Assembly (NCBI GenBank): GCA_024235835.1
Contig: JACKLQ010000001.1
Span: forward strand, 310,001 to 374,000
Length of the DNA stretch: 64,000 nucleotides
Direction: 5' to 3'
Source: Thiobacillus sp.
Lineage (GTDB): Bacteria > Pseudomonadota > Gammaproteobacteria > Burkholderiales > Thiobacillaceae
The notes under the pieces: generated by a model
Seen by the model: only the letters and a program-made list of their open reading frames with translations
Databases searched by the model: none
Told to the model about the DNA's origin: nothing
In this document: piece after piece, positions 27,070-35,562 of the stretch
Numbering within the stretch: the stretch's first letter is position 1
Layout of the letters: each line of letters opens with the position of its first letter
Position numbers and translations under genes: made by a program

Positions 27070-30000
27070 TTGCGCCTCAAGCACATCCATATCGCCGGCT
27101 TCAAGTCCTTCGTGGACCCGGTGACCATCCCCGCCACCGCCCAGCTCACCGGCGTGGTGGGGCCCAACGGCTGCGGCAAGTCCAACGTCATCGACGCGGT
27201 GCGCTGGGTGCTGGGGGAATCCAAGGCCCGGGAACTGCGGGGTGCCAGCCTCCAGGACGTGATCTTCAACGGCTCCACGGGCCGCAAGCCCGCCAGCCGT
27301 GCCTCGGTGGAGTTGTTATTTGATAACAGCGAGGGCAAGGCGGCAGGGCAGTGGTCCCAGTACGCGGAAATTTCAGTGAAACGGGTGCTGACCCGCAGTG
27401 GCGATTCCAGTTATCACATCAACAACGTGCAGGTGCGCAAGAAGGACATGATGGACCTGTTCCTGGGCACCGGCCTGGGGGGCGACGCCTACGCCATCAT
27501 CGAGCAGGGCATGATCTCCCGCATCATCGAGGCCAAGCCCGAGGAGTTGCGGGGCTTCCTGGAAGAGGCGGCGGGGGTGTCCAAGTACAAGGAACGCCGC
27601 AAGGAGACCGAGTCCCGCCTGCGGGACACCCGGGAGAACCTGGATCGGGTTTCCGACATCCGCGAGGAACTGGGCCGTCAGCTGGAAAAGCTGGCCGTGC
27701 AGGCCGAGGTGGCCCGGCGCTTCTTTGCCCTGGACAGTGACCGAAACCTCAAGACCCATTTCCTCTCCCTGGTGCGTCGCCGGGATGCCCAGGCCCGCCA
27801 GGCGGAGCTGGAACGCCAGATGGAGGCGGCCCGCAACGACATCGAGGCCAAGATCGCCGATCTGCGCCGCATCGAGTCCGACCTGGAAACCCATCGGCTG
27901 GCCCAGTTCGAGGCCACCGAGGCACTGAACCTGGCCCAGGCGAAGTTCTACGAGGCCAGCGCCGAGGTGGCCCGGGTGGAACAGGAACTGAAGCACCTGG
28001 GGGCCACCCGGGAGCGGCTGAACCAGGAGTTGCAGCTCAACGTCGCCCGCCAGGATGCGGCGAGGGCCGAACTGGAAGCCACCCGCACGGAGATCGGCCT
28101 GCGTCAGGAGGAGCATGCCCGGGGCGAGGAACAGGCGGAGATTCTCCATGAACGGGCGGTCATGACCGGCGAGGAAATGCCCGAGGTGGACGCTGCCTGG
28201 CGCGAGGCCCAGGCCGCCGTGGCCGCGGTGCAACAGGAGATGGGCCAGTTCGAGCAGGCCATCCAGTTGGAGGAGGCCAATCGCACCCATGCCGAGCGGG
28301 CCATCGACATGCTCAAGGCCCGGGAACTACGCCTCATGCAGGAGAAGGATGCCCTGGCCTCCCAGGACATGAGCCATGTGGAGCGCCAGCAGATGGAGCT
28401 GGAGGCCCTGGAGGAACGGGCGGAAAGCCTGAACGAATATCTCGAGAATGCCCGGGCCGAACTGCCGGACATGGAGGCAGCCCTGCGCCAGTCACGCCAT
28501 GTGCTGGATGGGGCCCGGGGTGAACAGCATCGCCTGGAGGCCCAGTTGGCCGCCCTGCGCAAACTGCAGGACAGCGCCCATCAGGCCGAGGGGGAGGGTG
28601 CCTCCTGGCTTGTCCGGGAGGGCCTGGATCAGGTTTACCGGCTGTGGCAGGCGATCCGTGTGGAGGCAGGCTGGGAAACGGCGGTGGAAGCGGCCCTGGG
28701 GGAGGCCATGGCCGCCCTGGCCGCCGAGGCCCGGCCGGAGTGGCTGGAACAGCCGCCGGAGGCCCGGTTTGAACTGCTGCTTCCTTCTCCCTCCGGGATA
28801 AGGGCTGGGGATGAGGGAGCTGCCCATGGGATGGTACACGCCGCTCCCTCACCCCTGACCCCACCTCCGGGTGGTGAGGGGGATCTAAACCCCCTGGTGG
28901 AGCTGATCCACACCGACAACCCCCTGATCGCCCGCTTCCTGGCGGACCGCCTGGCCCTGGCCTTTGCCACGGACAGCCTGGAACATGCCCTGGCCCTGCG
29001 GGGCCGCCTGCCCGCCGGCGGCTTCATCGCCACCCGGGAAGGCCATCGGGTTGGGCGGGACAGCCTCATCTTCAACGCCCCCGAGAAAGGCCACCAGGGC
29101 CTCATCGCCCGGGTGCGGGAAATCCAGGACCTGGAAGCGCAGGTGGAACTGGGCCAGGCTCGGCTGGAGGAAGTGCAGGAAGACCTGGCCCGGACTGAGG
29201 AGGCCCTCCAGTCCGGCCGGCGTCAGGTGGATGCCCTCCAGGCCCAGATCAGCCAGACCCAGGCCCAGGCCGGACAGTTGCGCGCCCAAGTGGCCCGGGG
29301 CCAGGAAGCAGCCCGCCGCGTTAATGATCGTCGCGCCCAGGTGGAGCAGGACCTGAACGAGATCTACGAGCACATGGCCCAGGAGGAAGAGGCCTGGAAC
29401 GACGCAGGCGACCGGCAGATGGTGGCCCAGGAAGCCTATGACGCCGCTAGGGAACGCCTGGATGAGGCCCGCCAGGCCCGCCAGGCCCTGGACCAGAAGG
29501 TCCAGACCGTGCGGGAGGCCCAGCGCCGGGCCGAACGGGAGGCCCAGGAGGCCGCCTTCCAGGTGCGGGCCCTGGCCAGCCGCCTGAAGGAATTGGCCGA
29601 GCGGGTGGCCCGGGGGGATCGCACCCTGGGGGAACTGGCCCAGGAGCAGGCCCGCCTGGAAGCCGAACTGGCGCAAGCCCAGCCCTCGCCGGTGGAGGAC
29701 AGCCTGCGCTTCGCCCTGGCCCAGCGCCAGGAGGCGGAGTCCACCCTCACCGTCGCCCGGGACGCCCTGGAAGGGGCCAACCTGAATTTGCGGGACCTGG
29801 ATACCGAGCGCCTCAAGGCGGAGCGCGCGTTGGAGCCCCTGAAGGAGCGGGCCCAGGCCATGGAACTGAAGCTCCAGGAAGCCCAACTCAACGAGGCCCG
29901 CTACAGCGAGGAGCTTGAAGGGGTGGACGAGGCCGCGCTGAAGGAAGAGGCGGAGCATGCCGGCATCGCCAACCGGGGCGATGCCTGGCTGAAGACCGAA

Positions 30001-30642
30001 CTTGACCGCCTGGAAGCGGACATCACCGCCCTGGGGCCGGTGAACATGGCGGCCCTGGAAGAACTCAAGGCCGCCGAGGAACGCAAGCAGTACCTGGATG
30101 CCCAGGCGGAAGACCTGGAGACCGCCGCCAATACCCTGGAGGAGGCCATCCGCCGCATCGACGCGGAAACCCGTGCCCGCCTGAAGGACACCTTCGACAG
30201 GGTGAGCCGGGAGTTCCAGAGCCTGTTCATGGAACTGTTCGGCGGCGGCCACGCGGAACTGATCCTCACCGGCGATGAAATCCTGGACGCGGGGCTCACC
30301 GTATTGGCCCAGCCGCCGGGCAAGAAGAACAGTTCCATCCAGTTGCTGTCCGGCGGGGAAAAGGCCCTTACCGCCCTATCCCTGGTGTTCGCCTTCTTCC
30401 GCCTCAACCCCGCGCCGTTCTGCCTGCTGGACGAGGTGGACGCACCCCTGGACGACAGCAACACCGAGCGCTACTGCGCCATGGTGAAAAAGATGTCCGC
30501 GGAAACCCAGTTCATGTTCATCACCCACAACCGCATCACCATGGAACTGGCGGAGCACCTGGTGGGCGTGACCATGCCGGAGCCTGGCGTCTCCCGGCCG
30601 GTGGCGGTGGATGTGGATGACGCGGTGCGTCTGGCGGCTTGA
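27070..30642 (+). CDS. smc: Chromosome segregation ATPase SMC
   Basis: 1190 residues from a TTG start that directly gives MRLKHIHIAGFKSFVDPV. Head: Walker A GPNGCGKSN with Lys37 and, at the C-terminus, signature LLSGGEKALTALSL (about 1090) and Walker B CLLDEVDAPLDD. Two long coiled coils (about 170-510 and 690-1010) flank the hinge (about 520-680). SMC forms the condensin that organises and segregates chromosomes; ScpA/B genes are not in the window. Odd: residues about 572-605 (LPSPSGIRAGDEGAAHG..., SPLTPPPGGEGDL) are encoded by an inverted repeat of the family also seen in the 5-oxoprolinase gene, placed in the hinge region without breaking the frame. Confidence 0.97.
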   Translation: MRLKHIHIAGFKSFVDPVTIPATAQLTGVVGPNGCGKSNVIDAVRWVLGESKARELRGASLQDVIFNGSTGRKPASRASVELLFDNSEGKAAGQWSQYAEISVKRVLTRSGDSSYHINNVQVRKKDMMDLFLGTGLGGDAYAIIEQGMISRIIEAKPEELRGFLEEAAGVSKYKERRKETESRLRDTRENLDRVSDIREELGRQLEKLAVQAEVARRFFALDSDRNLKTHFLSLVRRRDAQARQAELERQMEAARNDIEAKIADLRRIESDLETHRLAQFEATEALNLAQAKFYEASAEVARVEQELKHLGATRERLNQELQLNVARQDAARAELEATRTEIGLRQEEHARGEEQAEILHERAVMTGEEMPEVDAAWREAQAAVAAVQQEMGQFEQAIQLEEANRTHAERAIDMLKARELRLMQEKDALASQDMSHVERQQMELEALEERAESLNEYLENARAELPDMEAALRQSRHVLDGARGEQHRLEAQLAALRKLQDSAHQAEGEGASWLVREGLDQVYRLWQAIRVEAGWETAVEAALGEAMAALAAEARPEWLEQPPEARFELLLPSPSGIRAGDEGAAHGMVHAAPSPLTPPPGGEGDLNPLVELIHTDNPLIARFLADRLALAFATDSLEHALALRGRLPAGGFIATREGHRVGRDSLIFNAPEKGHQGLIARVREIQDLEAQVELGQARLEEVQEDLARTEEALQSGRRQVDALQAQISQTQAQAGQLRAQVARGQEAARRVNDRRAQVEQDLNEIYEHMAQEEEAWNDAGDRQMVAQEAYDAARERLDEARQARQALDQKVQTVREAQRRAEREAQEAAFQVRALASRLKELAERVARGDRTLGELAQEQARLEAELAQAQPSPVEDSLRFALAQRQEAESTLTVARDALEGANLNLRDLDTERLKAERALEPLKERAQAMELKLQEAQLNEARYSEELEGVDEAALKEEAEHAGIANRGDAWLKTELDRLEADITALGPVNMAALEELKAAEERKQYLDAQAEDLETAANTLEEAIRRIDAETRARLKDTFDRVSREFQSLFMELFGGGHAELILTGDEILDAGLTVLAQPPGKKNSSIQLLSGGEKALTALSLVFAFFRLNPAPFCLLDEVDAPLDDSNTERYCAMVKKMSAETQFMFITHNRITMELAEHLVGVTMPEPGVSRPVAVDVDDAVRLAA
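28782..28882. repeat. GC-rich palindromic repeat inside the smc hinge region
   Basis: Left arm 28782-28816 and right arm 28846-28882 are imperfect inverted copies made of CCCTCACCCC, CCTCCGGG and GGTGAGGG blocks, with a ~29-base centre. It is read in frame as part of SMC. Same family as 9584-9675. Confidence 0.7.
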
Positions 30643-30644
30643 TT

Positions 30645-30706
30645 TGGGTGATGGGTGATGGGTGATGGGGTGACCCCATTACTCATTCCCCATCCCTCAT
30701 CCCTTG
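30645..30706. repeat. Degenerate heptamer array pair between smc and HDOD gene
   Basis: GGGTGAT repeated three times, then a hairpin ATGGGG-TGA-CCCCAT (30665-30679), then CATTCCC / CATCCCT / CATCCC units reading as the opposite strand. The two arms form an imperfect inverted repeat between convergent genes and may also act as a two-way transcript end. Confidence 0.65.
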
Positions 30707-32310
30707 ATTTTTCCCAACCCCCTGGCCGCCTGGAGGCAGAGCATCTTGAAGTCGGTGTAGGTCAGGGGGTCCAGGCCGCAATGGCCGTGGCCCCGGTCTG
30801 CGTAGATCATGCCGATGGCCTTGCCGTCCACGTGCAGGCTCATGGCATAGAAGTCCCCGGCGCCGATGACTTGCTGCAGACCGGGGTTCACCATGGGCCA
30901 GAGCTTGTCCCGGTTGCCCTCGTTCACCCACACGCCCTGCATCTTGCCCATGAGCTGGCAGAAGAGATCCTTGCCCGCCATGGCGAATTCGAAGTGGCGC
31001 AGGGGGTCGTCCGCCTTGATGCCCAGGGTGAAGCGGGATTTCACCTTCTTGCCGTCGGGGGTGACCATGGCAAACAGGATGCGGGAGAGGCCCAGGCCGG
31101 TATGCAGGCCCTTGAGGATGATGGCGGACATCTGATTGAGGGTGAGGGATCCGTCCAGGTGTCCTTCGATGCCCTGCAGGGCTTCCCGCAGAACCTGCTT
31201 GTCCGGCATGGGGCAAGCGGCGTGTTCTTCCACCTGGGTAGTGGCAGGCTTTGCGGGTACCGTGGAAGGTGTGGCAACGGGCGCCTGGCTTGCAGGCGCT
31301 GGCGTGGGGGGCGGCGCTGGCGTGGCGGCCGGGGCGGTTGCGGGAGCAAGAACAGGCGCTGACGCAGGCGCAGGTGCTGGAGCAGGAGCAGGCGATTTTG
31401 CCGCAGCGGCCACGGGCTCCGGGTCATCCTCTTCCGCCGGCCACTCTCCGGGAATCATGGGCCCCCAGGCGGCGGCGGGAGGTCGGGGCAGCCAGTTGCA
31501 ATGGCGTGCGGCCCGGGCAGCGTTGGCGTGGGCGTTGGCGATGATCATGTCCACGGGGGTGTTCTCGACGCCGGACAGGGCCTCGTAGTCGGCCAGCAGC
31601 CCTTCGTCCCACCAGCCCCGCTCACTGCGCTCGGCAATGTCCAGGCAGGCGCCCAGGATGATCTGGCGGGCACGGCCCTCGTTCTTGTCGTCCAGCATGT
31701 CCAGGGTGGTGGGGGGGATGCTCCAGTCCTCCATCACGGCCAGGCGCAGGGCCTTCATCGGTACGCCCAGGGATTGCTGGCAAGCCTCGTCGGTGCTCAT
31801 GCGGCGGCGCAGGCGGGCCAGGGAACGGCCTGCATCCGGCGCCCTGAGCCACAGAAGGTACTCGGGCAGGTAGGACAGGAGGGCGGCCACTTCCACCTCC
31901 TCGGCCCGGATGTCGGCGTGCAGGACGGCGAAGTCCCGGGCCTGCCAGGCAGCGTGCTGGGCCCGTCGGGCGAGAGCCTGGAGGGCAGCCAGCCCCCTGG
32001 GGTCCTTGCCTGCGGGGGTGTCCTCCAGAACCGGCAGGCGACGGGCTGCATCAAGGTAGACCCCCAGGCCCTGCATCATGAGGGCGTGCTCCACGGTGAG
32101 CACCTCGGTGCCGTATTTCTCCATCACCCGCTTGTTCAGGCCGTGGAGGATTTGCAGGCTCGCCAGGGGGTCGGCCAGCAAGACGTTGGCCACGTCCCTG
32201 GCACTGATGGCTTCACGGCGAGGGGAAAGCTCCATCAGCTTCTGGTGGGTGCGTCGGAAGATGGGAACGTCGCCGGGCTTGAGCTTGTCCCGCCACAGGT
32301 CCAGGGTCAT
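30697..32310 (-). CDS. HDOD domain protein with C-terminal GAF-like domain
   Basis: 537 residues. N-terminal HDOD-like domain (about 1-260) with ISARDVANVLLADPLASLQILHGLN, VEHALMMQGLGVYLDAAR and DMIIANAHANAARAARHCNWLP. A ~75-residue Pro/Ala linker (about 300-375, repeated PAPA) leads to a C-terminal ~160 residues (LTLNQMSAIILKGLHTGLGLSRILFAMV, then DFYAMSLHVDGKAIGMIYADRG) that reads as a GAF-type sensor fold. It is last in the motA-motB-methyltransferase operon; the ATG overlaps the methyltransferase stop (TAATG) and has GGAGG before it. The setting suggests a link between motility output and intracellular signalling; inference. Confidence 0.85.
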   Translation of the reverse strand: MTLDLWRDKLKPGDVPIFRRTHQKLMELSPRREAISARDVANVLLADPLASLQILHGLNKRVMEKYGTEVLTVEHALMMQGLGVYLDAARRLPVLEDTPAGKDPRGLAALQALARRAQHAAWQARDFAVLHADIRAEEVEVAALLSYLPEYLLWLRAPDAGRSLARLRRRMSTDEACQQSLGVPMKALRLAVMEDWSIPPTTLDMLDDKNEGRARQIILGACLDIAERSERGWWDEGLLADYEALSGVENTPVDMIIANAHANAARAARHCNWLPRPPAAAWGPMIPGEWPAEEDDPEPVAAAAKSPAPAPAPAPASAPVLAPATAPAATPAPPPTPAPASQAPVATPSTVPAKPATTQVEEHAACPMPDKQVLREALQGIEGHLDGSLTLNQMSAIILKGLHTGLGLSRILFAMVTPDGKKVKSRFTLGIKADDPLRHFEFAMAGKDLFCQLMGKMQGVWVNEGNRDKLWPMVNPGLQQVIGAGDFYAMSLHVDGKAIGMIYADRGHGHCGLDPLTYTDFKMLCLQAARGLGKIKG

Positions 32311-33065
32311 TACAGCCTCCAGATCAAGAGCCGGGCTTGGGAGCGATCATGGAGTTCCACCGTATCGGCGGGTGGTACACCGGGTATGGAAAAACTGTTG
32401 CTGATAAGCAGGCTGCCGGGCTTCATCTCGGCACGGACCTTGTCCCAGAGGCGGGGCATGGGCGCGGGGGAGAGGTAGGCATAGGCCGCGTTGCACCGGG
32501 ACAGGTCCGCGTCCCAAAGACTCCCCAGTCGGATGGTTGCCCGCTTGCCCAGTCGCAGGCGGGCGATGAGCCAGTTCAGGGGCGCTGCCTCCACGCCGGA
32601 CAGGCGAATGTCGGGTCGCAGGCGGGCCAGGCGGGCCAGTGGGCCGCCAAGGCCACAGCCCAGGTCCATGAACCGGGCGTTGGGCGGGAGCCGTTGGGCC
32701 AGTTCCAGTGCTGCCTGGTGGCTGGATAGGTAGAGCGGAACCCTGGTCCTGACGGCGCCCAGTGACGTCAGGGCAAGCAAGGCGAAGGCAGCCAGGTACC
32801 AGCCCGGGTCGATGGAGGCGCCCTGGGCCAGCCACAGGCAGGGCACGAAAAGCAGGTTGATAAGGCGCCACCACATGGGCAAATTCCACAGCCAGGCCAC
32901 CAGGGCCGCACAGACGCCAATGCTCGCCGCGGCAGAGGACAGGGAAAAACCCGCTGCCACGAGGGTTCCGCCCACCGCCAGGGCAGGCAGGTGGGCCGCC
33001 AGCGCGGCCAGGGCCGGCGGCAGGCGGTGCATCAGGCCCGTGGGCATGGCATCAGTGTTTGACAT
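32310..33065 (-). CDS. Membrane-anchored class I SAM-dependent methyltransferase
   Basis: 251 residues. The first ~105 residues hold about four hydrophobic segments (LAAHLPALAVGGTLVAAGF, IGVCAALVAWLW, WWRLINLLFVPCLWLA, WYLAAFALLALTSL). A small Rossmann domain follows with the SAM motif FMDLGCGLGGPLARLARL (about 132-149), then GVEAAPLNWLIARLR and MKPGSLLISNSF. The target is unknown. The chosen ATG has GGCGGAAAAG upstream and lies inside the end of motB, overlapping by 14 bases. A methyltransferase tied to the membrane and coupled to flagellar stator genes is unusual. Confidence 0.8.
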   Translation of the reverse strand: MSNTDAMPTGLMHRLPPALAALAAHLPALAVGGTLVAAGFSLSSAAASIGVCAALVAWLWNLPMWWRLINLLFVPCLWLAQGASIDPGWYLAAFALLALTSLGAVRTRVPLYLSSHQAALELAQRLPPNARFMDLGCGLGGPLARLARLRPDIRLSGVEAAPLNWLIARLRLGKRATIRLGSLWDADLSRCNAAYAYLSPAPMPRLWDKVRAEMKPGSLLISNSFSIPGVPPADTVELHDRSQARLLIWRL

Positions 33066-33960
33066 CAAGCTTTTCCGCCACGTCCTGGGCCGTCGTCGCC
33101 TCCACCTGGGTGGATTCCTTGGTGATGGCGTCCTCGGCCTTCTTGTTCATGACGATGATGGAAATGCGGCGGTTCACGGGATCGTTGGGGTCTTCCTTCT
33201 TGAAGGGGATGGCCGAGCCCAGGCCCACCACCCGTAATACCTTGCCGTCCTCCAGACCGCCGGCCACCAGTTCCCGCCGCGAAGCGTTGGCCCTGTCGGC
33301 GGAGAGTTCCCAGTTGCTGTAGCCCGCTTCGCCGCCAAAGTAGGGTATGGCATCGGTGTGGCCCGACAGGCTGATCTTGTTGGGCACCTCGTTCAGGGTC
33401 TTGCCGATCTCCCGCAGGATGTCCCGGGTATAGGGTTTCATCACCGCGCCGCCGGAGTCGAACATGGGGCGGTTCTTGTCGTCCACGATCTGGATGCGCA
33501 GGCCTTCCTGGGTGATTTCTATCTTGAGCTGGTTCTTGAACTGGCGGAGCTTCTGGTTGTTCTCGATGGCCTTGTCCAGCTTGGCCTTCAGGTCCTGCAG
33601 GCGGGCGGCGTCAAGCTTTTCCTGCTCCGCCTTGGATTTGCTGGTGTCCGCCTCGGTCTCGCCCCGCTTTATCTGTCCGGCCTTGCGGGTCAGGTCCTCG
33701 CCGCCGCCCTTGATGATGCTGGTGGCGTCTCCGGAGCCTTCGCCGCCCATCATGGCCACCTTGAGGGGGGTCTTGAAGTACTCGGAGATGCCTTCCATCT
33801 GGGCCTTGGTGGTGGAACCCAGGAGCCACATGAGCAGGAAGAACGCCATCATGGCGGTGACGAAGTCGGCGTAGGCAATCTTCCACGCGCCTCCATGGGC
33901 GCCGCCGCCGGCCTTCTTGATGCGCTTGATGACTATGGGGCGTTGGGAATCGTCAGCCAT
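33052..33960 (-). CDS. motB: Flagellar motor protein MotB
   Basis: 302 residues. One N-terminal membrane helix carries the proton-binding Asp32 in AYADFVTAMMAFFLLMWLL, as in E. coli MotB. A plug/linker region follows, then an OmpA-like peptidoglycan-binding domain (about 155-280) with ISLSGHTDAIPYFG, NWELSADRANASRREL and NRRISIIV. Together with MotA it forms the stator that drives flagellar rotation. Downstream of motA by 93 bases filled with a heptamer array. Confidence 0.97.
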   Translation of the reverse strand: MADDSQRPIVIKRIKKAGGGAHGGAWKIAYADFVTAMMAFFLLMWLLGSTTKAQMEGISEYFKTPLKVAMMGGEGSGDATSIIKGGGEDLTRKAGQIKRGETEADTSKSKAEQEKLDAARLQDLKAKLDKAIENNQKLRQFKNQLKIEITQEGLRIQIVDDKNRPMFDSGGAVMKPYTRDILREIGKTLNEVPNKISLSGHTDAIPYFGGEAGYSNWELSADRANASRRELVAGGLEDGKVLRVVGLGSAIPFKKEDPNDPVNRRISIIVMNKKAEDAITKESTQVEATTAQDVAEKLDVKH

Positions 33961-33966
33961 GAATCC

Positions 33967-34050
33967 AGTTGTCAGTTGTCAGTTGTCGGTTGTCGGTTCA
34001 GTTGGCCAGTCGCGTTTCCTGCTCGAAACTGATAACTGTCAACTTTGAAC
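33967..34050. repeat. Degenerate heptamer array pair between motA and motB
   Basis: GTTGTCA units repeated (GTTGTCA, GTTGTCA, GTTGTCG, GTTGTCG) from 33969 to 33997, then after ~20 bases the inverted form AACTGATAACTGTCAACTTTG (34027-34046). It separates motA from motB. Confidence 0.65.
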
Positions 34051-34053
34051 CGA

Positions 34054-34914
34054 TCACTTGCCTTTGCGGTTCTTGATGTCTTCCTCCATTTCCTTGAAGG
34101 AGGGGCGCTCGCCGGAGAACAGCACCTTGCGGCCGAATTCAACGCAGGTCTGGGGGGCATAGCCGTTCATGGAGGCCAGCAGGATGACCTTGACCACCTG
34201 GAAGGGCTTGGAAGCCTCGCCTGCCTTGGTTTCCATCAAGGTGGACAGGGGGGCGAAGAAACCATAGGAGATCAGAATACCGAGGAAGGTGCCCACCAGG
34301 GCGTGGCCGATGAGCACGCCCAGTTCGGAGGGCGGCAGGTGCAGGGACTCCATGGTGTGCACCACGCCCATCACGGCCGCGACGATACCGAAGGCCGGCG
34401 TGGCGTCGGCGAGTTTCTGGATCGCGTGGGAGGGGTGCATCTCCTCGTGGTGGTGTGCCTCGAGTTCCGCGTCCATGAGGTTTTCGATTTCCATGGCGTT
34501 CAGGTTGCCCCCTACCATCATGCGCAGGTAGTCGGTGATGAAGTCCACCAGGTGGTGGTCGGAGGAGATGGTGGGGTACTTGGAAAAAATGGCGCTTTTC
34601 TCCGGTTCCTCCACGTCGGTTTCCAGGGCCATGAGGCCTTCCTTGCGGGCCTTGGCCAACAATTCGAACAGCAGGCCCATGAGTTCCATGTAGTAGGCCT
34701 TGGTGAACTTGGAGCCTTTGAAGCAGGCGGCCACACCTCCCATGGTGTGCTTGATGGCGGGCATGGAGTTGGCGGCGACGAAGGCGCCGATGGCGCCACC
34801 AGCGATCATTACCACCTCCAGGGGTTGCCAAAGACCGCCCAGGTGTCCCCCGGCCATCGCATAGCCGCCGAAGATGCTGCCCATGACGATCACCCAGCCG
34901 ATAATCACGAACAT
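34054..34914 (-). CDS. motA: Flagellar motor stator protein MotA
   Basis: 286 residues with four membrane helices (about 1-22, 30-50, 170-190, 202-225) and a large cytoplasmic loop between helices 2 and 3 that contacts FliG. VVMIAGGAIGAFVAANS, the KARKEGLMALE segment and GIVAAVMGVVHTM plus LIGHALVGTFLGILISYGFFAPL are MotA signatures. It begins 12 bases after rnhB and has AGGAGA in front, so it is read with the lipid-A operon or from a promoter inside rnhB. Confidence 0.97.
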   Translation of the reverse strand: MFVIIGWVIVMGSIFGGYAMAGGHLGGLWQPLEVVMIAGGAIGAFVAANSMPAIKHTMGGVAACFKGSKFTKAYYMELMGLLFELLAKARKEGLMALETDVEEPEKSAIFSKYPTISSDHHLVDFITDYLRMMVGGNLNAMEIENLMDAELEAHHHEEMHPSHAIQKLADATPAFGIVAAVMGVVHTMESLHLPPSELGVLIGHALVGTFLGILISYGFFAPLSTLMETKAGEASKPFQVVKVILLASMNGYAPQTCVEFGRKVLFSGERPSFKEMEEDIKNRKGK

Positions 34915-34926
34915 GTTCTGGTTCTC

Positions 34927-35550
34927 CTATCGAATCAGTTTTTTCTGTAGATGTAGCTTTACCGGACCGAAATTCCTGCGGTGCTCGGGGCATGGCCCGT
35001 GAAGCTCAAGGGCGGCCAGGTGGTCAGGCACCGGGTAACCCGCATGCCTTTCAAATCCGTATTGAGGGTATATATCGGCAAGCGCGCGCATTTCTTTATC
35101 CCTTTCCGTCTTGGCCAGGATGGATGCCGCGGAGATGCAGGGCTCCAGCGCATCACCCTTGACGATGGCGCGGCAGGCCATGGGCAGGTCGGGACAACGG
35201 TTGCCGTCGATGAGCGCCCCTTCGGGCAATGGGCGCAGGCCCAGCACGGCGCGTCGCATGGCCAGCATGGTGGCGTGGAGGATGTTCAGTTCCTCGATCT
35301 CCGCCACCGTGGCCGAGGCGAAATGCCAGGCCAGGGCATGGGCCTTGATCTCATCGGCCAGCAGGAATCGCCTTGCCTCCGGAACTTTCTTGGAGTCCTT
35401 GAGACCCGCAATGGGGCGCCGGGGGTCCAGGATCACGGCGGCGGCATAGACAGGCCCGGCCAGGGGGCCGCGCCCCGCCTCGTCCACGCCGCAAACCAGG
35501 CGGGAATGGGTTCCTGGCCTTTGCTCCTTGTCCCATCCCCCATGCCCCAT
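34927..35550 (-). CDS. rnhB: Ribonuclease HII
   Basis: 207 residues. It removes RNA from RNA-DNA hybrids, including misplaced ribonucleotides. Active-site acids are in CGVDEAGRGPLAGP (about 20-33) and LIDGNRCPD; ISAASILAKTERD is the other family motif. The ATG at 35550 lies inside a heptamer array, which encodes the first residues (MGHGGW) before the conserved domain; no better in-frame start is seen. The gene is 3 bases after lpxB. Confidence 0.96.
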   Translation of the reverse strand: MGHGGWDKEQRPGTHSRLVCGVDEAGRGPLAGPVYAAAVILDPRRPIAGLKDSKKVPEARRFLLADEIKAHALAWHFASATVAEIEELNILHATMLAMRRAVLGLRPLPEGALIDGNRCPDLPMACRAIVKGDALEPCISAASILAKTERDKEMRALADIYPQYGFERHAGYPVPDHLAALELHGPCPEHRRNFGPVKLHLQKKLIR

Positions 35551-35562
35551 CCCTCATCCCCC
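35530..35562. repeat. Degenerate heptamer array at the lpxB/rnhB junction
   Basis: CATCCCC, CATGCCC, CATCCCT, CATCCC units. It contains the lpxB stop and the rnhB start codon, so both gene borders sit in repeat DNA. Confidence 0.65.

Noticed and set aside
33967..34050. CRISPR-like array from the regular spacing of GTTGTCA units
   Set aside because: Units are 7 bases, imperfect and have no spacers; no cas genes nearby. It is a tandem heptamer array.
34880..34926. Sigma-28 promoter for motA
   Set aside because: A TAAAG is present near the end of rnhB, but the -10 part and spacing do not fit.
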